Positions 1 through 5,317 of a stretch of DNA of 10,978 bases are shown here, piece by piece; the first letter of the stretch is position 1, and the number at the start of each line of letters is the position of its first letter. The notes under the pieces are model-generated. The model was given only the letters and a program-made list of their open reading frames with translations, ran no database searches and had not been told where the DNA came from. The DNA comes from JACKAL01 sp964400355 (GTDB taxonomy: Bacteria > Bdellovibrionota > Bdellovibrionia > Bdellovibrionales > JAGQZY01), in the NCBI GenBank assembly GCA_964400355.1, contig CAYNTO010000044.1, positions 1 to 10,978 of the forward strand. The letters run 5' to 3'. The translations under genes and the position numbers were made by a program.

Positions 1-1
1 T

Positions 2-88
2 GCAGTGGTGAGCGGTACGTTTCCAGAAAACTGCCTGGTTGCGGGAGTTCCCGCCAGGGTCATCCGCGAAAATATTCGCTGGAAATAA
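2..88 (+). CDS. C-terminal end of a hexapeptide-repeat (LbH) acyltransferase, 5'-truncated by window edge
   Basis: An open frame enters from the left edge and stops at TAA (86-88). Its last 28 residues include SGTFPENCLVAGVPARVI. The 'VAGVPARVI' ending is the typical final coil of left-handed beta-helix O- or N-acetyltransferases (the Maa/LacA/WcaF/serine acetyltransferase type), which transfer acetyl groups from acetyl-CoA to sugars or small molecules. Only the terminal coil is visible, so the acceptor cannot be named. The gene converges on fliW and the two share the terminator at 85-113. It is probably not functionally linked to the flagellar genes. Confidence 0.72.
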   Translation, partial: AVVSGTFPENCLVAGVPARVIRENIRWK

Positions 89-113
89 AAAAGCGCAGAC
101 TGTACTGCGCTTC
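85..113 (-). terminator. Intrinsic terminator of the fliW transcript, probably bidirectional
   Basis: A perfect 8-bp stem, AAGCGCAG (91-98) with CTGCGCTT (105-112), closes a 6-base loop. Read on the minus strand, the stem is followed directly by a run of six T (complement of 87-92) and then ATTT, the classic Rho-independent pattern. It lies about 27 bases past the fliW stop codon. On the plus strand the stem is followed by the weaker T-rich TTCTCGTTT, so it may also end the converging acyltransferase transcript, whose stop codon overlaps its A-run. Confidence 0.85.
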
Positions 114-139
114 TCGTTTGGTAATGATGATTTTTGCTC

Positions 140-676
140 TTAAAGCGATTGATCTTTTGGCTTGTCGCCAGCGATCTTTACTGCCACACCATGTTCGACA
201 GCTTTGCTTTTGATCGCAGCTGGATTATGGCTCACAACTCGTTGTTGAAGTTTAGTGAATATCGGCTCGCGGATTTCCAGCTTGTTATCCTGGAGAACAC
301 ACTGACGGCCCACTTTTTCCTTCACATTGATAACTACCGGCGCTTTTACATTCGCTGTCATCTGAGTTGGATCTTCAGGAATTGTGATTATGCAAAACGA
401 GCGGAGTGATTGCTCCGTGGCTTCAACATTCAAACCCTTAAGGTCGCTTTTGGTTAAGGCCATCGAAAAGTTATCCATAAACAGTTCGGGCTCTAATACT
501 GGAAATGCAATACTGGGTTCTTCGCAGCTCTGCAGCCAGGCAAAGATCTCATCCGTGGGATCGTCAAGCAGTACAAAACGATTCAGATCCGAAAAACCGA
601 GTAAACCTTCGGGAAACGTTAATACGTCTTCCTCAGTCACCCCAATTGTTCCAAACCTTGACGTTGGAATGTTCAT
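140..676 (-). CDS. fliW: Flagellar assembly factor FliW (CsrA antagonist)
   Basis: The 178-residue protein starts MNIPTSRFGTI. It shows the FliW signatures in order: FPEGLLGF (residues 21-28), FAWLQSCEEPSIAFPVLEP (about 44-62), and a TANVKAPVVIN block followed by VGRQCVLQ (about 107-128). In the family, FliW binds either flagellin or CsrA. Free FliW holds CsrA off flagellin mRNA, so translation follows secretion of flagellin. The start at 676 was chosen because it begins the conserved N-terminus and has a G-rich Shine-Dalgarno stretch (GGGGGGAC) about 5 bases upstream. An in-frame ATG at 733 would add 19 non-conserved residues. About 30-40 C-terminal residues (lysine-rich, ending PKDQSL) extend past the usual core of about 150. 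It is the last gene of the cluster, 214 bp after csrA, and a terminator follows. Confidence 0.93.
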   Translation of the reverse strand: MNIPTSRFGTIGVTEEDVLTFPEGLLGFSDLNRFVLLDDPTDEIFAWLQSCEEPSIAFPVLEPELFMDNFSMALTKSDLKGLNVEATEQSLRSFCIITIPEDPTQMTANVKAPVVINVKEKVGRQCVLQDNKLEIREPIFTKLQQRVVSHNPAAIKSKAVEHGVAVKIAGDKPKDQSL

Positions 677-733
677 ATTTGTCCCCCCACCATGTATCCT
701 TTTGACAACACAAAAAGCCCCATGGTTAATCAA

Positions 734-763
734 ATAGTAGTCCCCATGATAAAATTATTTCAA
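734..763 (-). promoter_or_regulatory. Possible sigma-70-type promoter for fliW
   Basis: Minus-strand TTGAAA (complement of 758-763) and TACTAT (complement of 734-739) are separated by 18 bases. Transcription would begin near 727, leaving a leader of about 50 bases before fliW. It fits the wide 214-bp gap after csrA, but both hexamers deviate from consensus, so this is only a candidate. Confidence 0.3.
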
Positions 764-828
764 GGAAAATTTAATGGTGCAATTTTGGGGGTAGAAGCGT
801 GGTTTTATGCGACCTGGACCAGCATTTT

Positions 829-879
829 TACGCTATGCACTGACAATCTCGGCCGCTACGAGAGTGCGGACATAGCGTA
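829..879 (-). repeat. Long hairpin just after the csrA stop codon
   Basis: A perfect 9-bp inverted repeat, TACGCTATG (829-837) and CATAGCGTA (871-879), encloses a second stem of TCTCG (847-851) with CGAGA (859-863) and a short CAC/GTG pairing. It begins 11 bases after the csrA stop. On the minus strand it is followed by A-rich sequence, not T, so it is not a normal intrinsic terminator. It may stabilise or process the csrA-fliW mRNA, or it may be a DNA-binding site. Confidence 0.6.
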
Positions 880-890
880 CAGGAAGAATT

Positions 891-1142
891 TTAGGAGTTG
901 TTCTCACCCTTGTTGGGCTCACGAAGCATCTTGGCAACCGACGCAGCCTTGTCAGACGACGTGGATACGGCCGCCTTATTCTGTTCCTGGATAGAAAGAT
1001 AAACTTCTTCACGGTGGATTTTCGTGTCTTTAGGAGCCTCGATACCGAGACGAACTTGTTTGCCCTTAATTTGAACAACACGAATTTTGATATGGTCGTC
1101 AATTGCGATAGATTCGCCAATTTTCCGAGTTAAAACTAACAT
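891..1142 (-). CDS. csrA: Carbon storage regulator / translational repressor CsrA
   Basis: This 83-residue RNA-binding protein starts MLVLTRKIGESI. CsrA dimers bind GGA motifs in mRNA leaders, usually over the ribosome site, and repress translation; in flagellar clusters the target is often flagellin mRNA. The RNA-binding residues are present: L4 and R6 in the first strand, and R44 in the KIHREEVYL segment. N55 is also kept; in Bacillus subtilis CsrA this residue is implicated in FliW binding. A C-terminal tail (about 57-83) makes it longer than the roughly 61-residue enterobacterial form, as is common in species with FliW. AAGGAG lies 7-8 bases before the ATG. The gene sits 114 bp after flgL and 214 bp before fliW. 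Its leader holds a near-consensus CsrA site, which suggests autoregulation. Confidence 0.96.
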   Translation of the reverse strand: MLVLTRKIGESIAIDDHIKIRVVQIKGKQVRLGIEAPKDTKIHREEVYLSIQEQNKAAVSTSSDKAASVAKMLREPNKGENNS

Positions 1143-1150
1143 TTGCCGGC

Positions 1151-1167
1151 TCCTTCAACATCCTGGT
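1151..1167 (-). promoter_or_regulatory. Candidate CsrA-binding sites in the csrA leader (autoregulation)
   Basis: The minus-strand leader reads ACCAGGATGT (complement of 1158-1167), which matches 9 of 10 bases of the ACARGGAUGU part of the known CsrA SELEX consensus. A second GGA is part of the Shine-Dalgarno sequence (complement of 1151-1153), 10 bases further on. A CsrA dimer bound to both would block the ribosome site of csrA itself. The match is seen in the sequence; binding is inferred. Confidence 0.5.
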
Positions 1168-1179
1168 CAAAGCCTGTTT

Positions 1180-1221
1180 GCGTAACATTATTCCACGTTC
1201 TGGAGAATAATTAACTTACGC
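1180..1221 (-). repeat. Imperfect long inverted repeat between flgL and csrA
   Basis: The outer arms are GCGTAA (1180-1185) and TTACGC (1216-1221). The inner arms are ATTATTC (1187-1193) and GAATAAT (1205-1211), with a small apical loop around 1196-1200. As minus-strand RNA this forms a two-part hairpin about 40 bases upstream of the csrA start. No U-run follows, so it does not look like an intrinsic terminator. It could shape the csrA leader, be a processing site, or act as an operator. Confidence 0.55.
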
Positions 1222-1256
1222 TATTGCCCAGATAAAACTACTCTGAGTTATTCGTG

Positions 1257-2279
1257 TTACTTGAGAAAGTCAAGCAGACTTGTCTGGAGCATCTTACCGG
1301 ATGTGGTCAGAGACATCTCTAACTGGTTCTGAGTTTTACTCAGATTGTTTACCAAGTCGTACATGTCGACATCTTCGATTTGCGACTGGGTGGCCTTTTG
1401 ATCGATCACAAGTTTTTGTAAAGTTTCCAGGCCGGTGTTCAATGATGAAACGCGCGAGCCCAATTCACCTCGAGCCATGTTGATCTGCTGGAAAGCGTTC
1501 TCCAATTCGTCCAATGACGACTGAACCACACGTTTATCGTTGGCATTAAGGCCCACCTCGAGATCACGAAGGGTATCAAATATATTCGTAGAGCGGTTGC
1601 CCCAGTTGCCCTGCTCTTTAGAGATCAATGCCTGCTTGGCCATCGAGGACTCCACACTAGCTGGTCCACGAACCTCCACCGTCGTCTTATCATCCTGAAG
1701 AACTTTCTCGGGCGGCACATCCTGACCCACTTTACGACCGAGAAACACCACGCTACCGGGGATGTTCATTGAAACAAAGGAGCTCTTGTCGATCTGCACT
1801 TCGACATTGTTATCATCGCCAAAATACTCTCCCGACATATCAAATGGAGCCGTTAAACTCTTGTGGCCACCAAAAACATAGCGGTCGCCCAAACGCTGGT
1901 TACCGATATTCACCATTTGTTGGTAGATCTGTTTGATTTCGGCCGCAGCGATACGCCGGGTTTCCGGACCCGTACCAGCGTCATCAGCTTGGTCGATGGC
2001 GAGTTCCTTGGCACGTATGAGTAGCTCACTCACTTGCCCTAAAGACTGCTCGGAGAATTCGACAAACTCTTTGGCGGAGAGAATATTTTTTTTGAATTGC
2101 TCAAAACCTGCGATTTCAGTTTTGGATTCAAGCACGCGAGCCGCACCGAGTGCGTCGTCCGAAGGTTTATTGATGCGCTTTTGAGTGGCCGCTTGGTTCT
2201 GATACGTGAGCAGATCCGTGCGGTTTTTGTTCATATTGTGAACTGACTGATTGAATGTCATTTTATCAGCTACGCGCAT
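1257..2279 (-). CDS. flgL: Flagellar hook-filament junction protein FlgL (HAP3)
   Basis: The 340-residue protein belongs to the flagellin/FlgL family and sits between FlgK and the filament outside the cell. The N-terminal D0/D1 helices start MRVADKMTFNQSVHNM and contain the family pattern INKPSDDALGAARVLESK (about 36-53). A second helical region (about 255-340) holds LGSRVSSLNTGLETL and an ending like ...LLDFLK that packs as the C-terminal D0 helix. The central part (about 150-240) is the variable surface domain. There is no signal peptide, as expected for a type III export substrate. It starts 4 bases after the flgK stop. An AAAGG ribosome site lies inside the flgK 3' end, so the two are probably translationally coupled. 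FlgN is the expected chaperone. Confidence 0.95.
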   Translation of the reverse strand: MRVADKMTFNQSVHNMNKNRTDLLTYQNQAATQKRINKPSDDALGAARVLESKTEIAGFEQFKKNILSAKEFVEFSEQSLGQVSELLIRAKELAIDQADDAGTGPETRRIAAAEIKQIYQQMVNIGNQRLGDRYVFGGHKSLTAPFDMSGEYFGDDNNVEVQIDKSSFVSMNIPGSVVFLGRKVGQDVPPEKVLQDDKTTVEVRGPASVESSMAKQALISKEQGNWGNRSTNIFDTLRDLEVGLNANDKRVVQSSLDELENAFQQINMARGELGSRVSSLNTGLETLQKLVIDQKATQSQIEDVDMYDLVNNLSKTQNQLEMSLTTSGKMLQTSLLDFLK

Positions 2280-2283
2280 TTAA

Positions 2284-3717
2284 TTAGTACCTTTTAATGT
2301 TGAGTACGGTGTCGAGCATCTCATCGGCAGTGCGAATAATTCGAGCAGAAGCGTCAAACTGCTTTTGCCACTCGATCATGCTTGCCACTTCTTCATCCAC
2401 GTTCACGCCGCTGTAACTTTCGCGAAAGCCCTCGAGTTGGCGCACGATTCCGCTTTGATTTTCGGCGAGGTGATTGGCTTTTTCAGTGCGCAGACCGAGT
2501 TCAGAAATCATTCCATTGTAGTATTCATCGATAGAGATCGAACCGTCTTTCAAGGATTTGGTGTATTGCAACTCACCAATCATATTGGCGATGCGGTTGT
2601 CGCCTGGAGCATTCGGATCCATACCGGCGGCAATGTGGCCCACGTCACCCATCACTTTGCCCTGCACACGAATACGTTCGGCCGCACCCTCCACAGCCTG
2701 AACATCGTCGAAGAGCGCATTACCAGCCTGATTGTACGCACTGAAGCCCTGAGAGTGGAGATCGTTCACACGTGAACCGATCTCATAAGCCATGATATCA
2801 ATATTTTTGGTGAATTCGCCCACTTCGTTGTCACGCACTGCAAGTGTTCCACCGAGTTTTCCACCTTTGATCAAATCTGTGATTACCAGAGGCTGCGCAT
2901 ACTCATGTTGATGATATATAATATCGTAATCGCCTTCGGCCTTTAAACCGTTCTTAGGAGTAGCGATGGCCTCGAGAGTGCGCGCCTCAGTACCGGTAAT
3001 AAGAATAGCATTGTTGCCACCGAGGCTCACTGTTACTGTGCGATCTTCACCTTCGGTCCACTTTATGTCGGTAAGTTCACCTAATTTTTTTATGAGCAAA
3101 TCGCGACGGTCGCGCTCGTCATTTGCGAACCCGCCGCCAATTTCTACTTTTTGCACCTGTCCGTTGAGGCTTGCGATTTCGCCAGTGATGGAATTGATTT
3201 CGTGAACCTGCACGGCGACCGCGGCATTGGAGTCTTTGCGAACATCTTTAAGTTGTTCACTGACGCGATTGAAGTCACGCGTAAGTAAATCGGCGCTTTC
3301 TTTTACCGCCAAACGCTTACCCATGCTCTCTGGATTTGTCGAAAGCTCTCGAAAAGCATTAAAGAATTTTGCCATAGAAAGGTTTAATCCTTCGTTGGCC
3401 TGTTCGTTATATACTTGCTCGAGTTTAGATAAACCTTCGGCGCGTCCTTGCAGAAAACCTAGATTCGATTTTTCACTGGCCAGTTGTTTTTCGAGGTAGG
3501 GATTATTGACCCGTTGAACAGTCGCAGCACGGGCACCCGAGCCAATGCGCATTTTACCGGTGCCATACGGAAAGTTGGTCATGGTTTCCGTCTTCTGTCG
3601 ACTAAACCCTTCGGTATTTTTATTGGCGATATTGTGCGAAATGGTGTGAAGAGCCGATTGGCTATTCATCATGGCTCTTTGGCCAACTCCCATTGCCGTA
3701 CCGATACGCGACGCCAT
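2284..3717 (-). CDS. flgK: Flagellar hook-associated protein FlgK (HAP1)
   Basis: The 477-residue hook-filament junction protein is exported through the flagellar type III system and assembled on the hook tip. The N-terminal D0/D1 region carries the rod/hook signature SALHTISHNIANKNTEGFSRQ (about 21-41). The C-terminus has EEVASMIEWQKQFDASAR and IIRTADEMLDTVLNI, the matching C-terminal FlgK helices. The middle is shorter than in Salmonella FlgK (about 550 residues), so the outer domains are reduced. AAGGGA lies about 5 bases before the ATG. The gap to flgN is 46 bp and to flgL 4 bp, all in one apparent operon with flgM. Confidence 0.96.
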   Translation of the reverse strand: MASRIGTAMGVGQRAMMNSQSALHTISHNIANKNTEGFSRQKTETMTNFPYGTGKMRIGSGARAATVQRVNNPYLEKQLASEKSNLGFLQGRAEGLSKLEQVYNEQANEGLNLSMAKFFNAFRELSTNPESMGKRLAVKESADLLTRDFNRVSEQLKDVRKDSNAAVAVQVHEINSITGEIASLNGQVQKVEIGGGFANDERDRRDLLIKKLGELTDIKWTEGEDRTVTVSLGGNNAILITGTEARTLEAIATPKNGLKAEGDYDIIYHQHEYAQPLVITDLIKGGKLGGTLAVRDNEVGEFTKNIDIMAYEIGSRVNDLHSQGFSAYNQAGNALFDDVQAVEGAAERIRVQGKVMGDVGHIAAGMDPNAPGDNRIANMIGELQYTKSLKDGSISIDEYYNGMISELGLRTEKANHLAENQSGIVRQLEGFRESYSGVNVDEEVASMIEWQKQFDASARIIRTADEMLDTVLNIKRY

Positions 3718-3763
3718 CCATGTCCCTTCGAAGCCCTTCCGTGGACTTCATCAAAAAGAAGTT

Positions 3764-4273
3764 TTAAACTTCCTTACTCATCAATCGACCCGACATTTTT
3801 TCGTTCGAGTCTTTCTTCTTCCCTTTATTTTGATAAACAGAATCTTTCGCGATATCTTGGCGGATCGCATCCATAGCACCACTCACGTGCGCAAGTGCGG
3901 ATTGAATCAACGTCGCGTTTTCCTTGTTCATCGTGTGCGTGCGCTCAATGAGGATATTGAGCACTTTGCGCATGCGTAACAAGTATGTCCGCTCGCTGCC
4001 TTCCAGTTGCAAAGCGAGAAACACCAAGCGTGGCGCGCTCGAATCAGCACTCACAGTACCGCGCATCTCTTCTGCGATGGCTGACCATGATTCCTCGGAT
4101 TTGCGAATGCTGGCAATGAGTTTCGTTTTGGCGGCATTTAATCCCGCAAGAGCTGAAACATCGGCAGACTTCAAAGCGTGTCTCTCACTGCGAACCACAG
4201 TGTGGAGAGAGCGGTAGAGTGTTACCAACCCTTTGAGTTCTTTTACCAGTTCTGGATAACGAGCTTTGTTCAC
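3764..4273 (-). CDS. flgN: FlgN-like export chaperone for FlgK/FlgL
   Basis: This 169-residue, mostly helical, charged protein has no signal peptide or membrane segment. FlgN proteins bind the C-termini of FlgK and FlgL in the cytoplasm and bring them to the export gate. The assignment rests on its helical make-up, with hydrophobic positions spaced as in coiled coils (for example LVKELKGLVTLYRSL and LLRMRKVLNILIERTH), its size, and its position between flgM and flgK. Sequence conservation in this family is low. The start is GTG at 4271-4273, preceded by AAGAGGT that overlaps the flgM stop codon, so translation is probably coupled to flgM. The lysine-rich C-terminus (about 150-169) looks disordered. 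Confidence 0.8.
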   Translation of the reverse strand: MNKARYPELVKELKGLVTLYRSLHTVVRSERHALKSADVSALAGLNAAKTKLIASIRKSEESWSAIAEEMRGTVSADSSAPRLVFLALQLEGSERTYLLRMRKVLNILIERTHTMNKENATLIQSALAHVSGAMDAIRQDIAKDSVYQNKGKKKDSNEKMSGRLMSKEV

Positions 4274-4283
4274 TGATTACCTC

Positions 4284-4595
4284 TTAAGACCCAGAGGTCA
4301 TTAAGTGTTCATCAACGAGCTTGTCGGCGATTTTGTCAGCGTCGATTTTGTATTCGCCTTTATCGATCATCGCCTGAAGGCGCGCGACTTTGGCTTCGTC
4401 AACGTTGTTTTGTTTTGCGATCTCTGTCGCTTTTTGAATGTTCTTCGCGCGCGGAGATACATTCACTTCAGCAGCATCTTTGATTTGCGCAGGAGTCATT
4501 TTGCTCTTCACTGCACCGTCGTCTTTGCCAACTTTTGCATCGCGAATCATGCGATCTTGAATCATCGGCTGAGCCGCCTTGGTATTGACTTTCAT
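4284..4595 (-). CDS. flgM: Anti-sigma-28 factor FlgM
   Basis: This 103-residue protein should hold the flagellar sigma factor FliA (sigma-28) inactive until it is exported through the finished hook. The conserved C-terminal sigma-binding half is clear: VSPRAKNIQKATEIA followed by VDEAKVARLQAMIDKGEY and KIDADKIADKLVDEHL. The N-terminal half is charged and likely unstructured, as usual for the family. The start at 4595 (MKVNTK) is chosen because AAGGAGG lies 5 bases upstream. An in-frame ATG at 4646 would add 17 residues (MSRYDTLKG...) that overlap this ribosome site and a candidate -10 box. It is the first gene of the flgM-flgN-flgK-flgL block, 10 bases from flgN. Confidence 0.92.
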   Translation of the reverse strand: MKVNTKAAQPMIQDRMIRDAKVGKDDGAVKSKMTPAQIKDAAEVNVSPRAKNIQKATEIAKQNNVDEAKVARLQAMIDKGEYKIDADKIADKLVDEHLMTSGS

Positions 4596-4631
4596 CGAAT
4601 CCTCCTTGATGAATCTGTCACCTTTAAGTGT

Positions 4632-4637
4632 ATCATA
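4632..4637 (-). promoter_or_regulatory. Possible -10 box for the flgMNKL operon
   Basis: Minus-strand TATGAT (complement of 4632-4637) would start transcription near 4625, about 30 bases before flgM. No good -35 box is seen at 16-18 bases; TTGCTA lies only 14 bases upstream. This suggests an activator-dependent promoter or a chance match. Confidence 0.28.
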
Positions 4638-4709
4638 GCGAGACACCGTTCTAGCAATATATTCTTGGAACCAGTCTTAGGTGAGAGCGCAAGTTTTGCC
4701 TACTAACAT

Positions 4710-4757
4710 TACCTGATATCAGGAAAACCCGTTAACCGGTATACCCGATATCAGGTA
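4710..4757. repeat. Three directly abutting 16-bp palindromes between flgJ and flgM
   Basis: Three units sit with no spacer: TACCTGATATCAGGAA (4710-4725), AACCCGTTAACCGGTA (4726-4741) and TACCCGATATCAGGTA (4742-4757). Each is nearly self-complementary, and together they follow WACCYGWTAWCMGGWA. The outer two also pair with each other (TACCTGATATC with GATATCAGGTA, 11 bp). The array begins 3 bases past the flgJ stop codon and lies about 115 bases upstream of the flgM start. No T-run follows on the minus strand, so it is not an ordinary terminator. Tandem palindromes of this size are typical of dimeric-repressor or activator operators, but no regulator can be named. Confidence 0.75.
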
Positions 4758-4760
4758 TGG

Positions 4761-5111
4761 TTATTCCTCGTCCTTTTTCTTAGCAGGAACGGCGGGTTGC
4801 GTATATCTGGAGTATTGGCTGGGTAGAATTTTTTCTTTAAGTTCGCGGTAAATTTGATCGGCTAGACCATTGCTGCCGCCCTCGACCCACTTTTCCGCAT
4901 ACTGTTCGTACATTTCGTCTTGGTATATCTTTTCGGCCATAGATGGTTTCGAGAACTCACTGTGCTCTACCGTTTTGCGCATGGCGCGCATCATCTCTTG
5001 CAGAAATTGTTTTTCGTACATCTTGGATGCTTCGCGAATCTGTTTGTCTAAACGAGATTCGGGAGAGGCCTGCGCTTGTACTGGGATTTGCGATTTTGCT
5101 TTTATATCCAT
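4761..5111 (-). CDS. flgJ: Rod-binding protein, FlgJ N-terminal type without muramidase domain
   Basis: This 116-residue protein carries only the rod-binding (FlgJ-like) domain: REASKMYEKQFLQEMMRAMR (about 27-46) and YQDEMYEQYAEKWVEGGSNGLADQIY (about 63-88, family pattern '...MxDQxxAxxxxxxGGxGLAxxIY'). In the family this domain acts in the periplasm as the rod cap or scaffold. Salmonella FlgJ adds a C-terminal peptidoglycan hydrolase, which is absent here; the protein ends in a proline- and lysine-rich tail. The start is uncertain. ATG 5111 (MDIKAK) is preferred because the family domain begins soon after, but it has no Shine-Dalgarno sequence. ATG 5177 would add 22 hydrophobic residues, with AAGG directly touching the start. 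It follows flgI, the usual flgI-flgJ order. Confidence 0.82.
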   Translation of the reverse strand: MDIKAKSQIPVQAQASPESRLDKQIREASKMYEKQFLQEMMRAMRKTVEHSEFSKPSMAEKIYQDEMYEQYAEKWVEGGSNGLADQIYRELKEKILPSQYSRYTQPAVPAKKKDEE

Positions 5112-5204
5112 GATAAAAAAATAGGGGGTTAGAGCTAGCGTACATCGTGTACCTAAAACAAAATTGGGTTGATCCATCCTTGGTTCAATATCCCATCCCT
5201 GTTA

Positions 5205-5240
5205 CTCACCTGCTCGTGAGAAAACCATCCATGGTTTCTC
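5205..5240. repeat. Two adjacent hairpins in the flgI-flgJ gap
   Basis: CTCAC (5205-5209) pairs with GTGAG (5216-5220). Partly overlapping this, GAGAAAACCAT (5218-5228) pairs with ATGGTTTCTC (5231-5240) with one bulged base. The two share GAG (5218-5220), so they could be alternative folds. No clear T-run follows on the minus strand. They lie between the CRP-like palindrome and the flgJ start. Confidence 0.45.
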
Positions 5241-5260
5241 TAACTCCTCTTCTCCCCCCC

Positions 5261-5276
5261 TGTGACTTGCGTCACA
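5261..5276. promoter_or_regulatory. Perfect CRP/FNR-family-like palindrome (TGTGA-N6-TCACA)
   Basis: TGTGACTTGCGTCACA is an exact palindrome in its 6 outer bases per side and matches the classical CRP half-sites TGTGA and TCACA with the correct 6-base spacer. It lies 42-57 bases past the flgI stop, upstream of flgJ. As minus-strand RNA the same bases fold into a 6-bp stem capped by GCAA, a GNRA tetraloop. An RNA-structure role at the 3' end of the flgF-flgI message is therefore an equal alternative. No clear promoter is visible beside it. Confidence 0.5.
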
Positions 5277-5317
5277 TATAAATGTTAAAGCTATTTCTAA
5301 GTTTTTCGAGAACTATT

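Noticed and set aside
384..737. 117-residue plus-strand open frame over fliW
   Set aside because: It lies antisense to the whole conserved FliW core, has serine-rich low-information sequence and no ribosome site. It is a shadow frame.
833..1120. 95-residue minus-strand open frame overlapping csrA
   Set aside because: It runs in another frame through csrA and the 829-879 hairpin. Its arginine-rich composition is typical of a frame shadow.
2365..2775. 136-residue plus-strand open frame antisense to flgK
   Set aside because: It lies fully inside the conserved FlgK C-terminal coding region on the other strand, with no start signal.
3753..3773. Inverted repeat GAAGT/ACTTC followed by T-run at the flgN end as a terminator
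   Set aside because: The stem is only 5-7 A/T-rich pairs with almost no loop and overlaps the flgN stop codon. flgK follows within 46 bp in the same operon, so termination here is unlikely.
4686..4701. Second sigma-54-like GG-N10-GC match upstream of flgM
   Set aside because: The spacing is right but the -12 side reads GCGC in place of TTGC. Too weak to call, though its position just downstream of the palindrome array is noted.
4957..5145. 62-residue minus-strand open frame starting in front of flgJ, with AGGT 5 bases before its ATG
   Set aside because: The ribosome-site match is tempting, but most of the frame overlaps conserved flgJ codons in another phase and the protein resembles no family. 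Kept out as a probable shadow.
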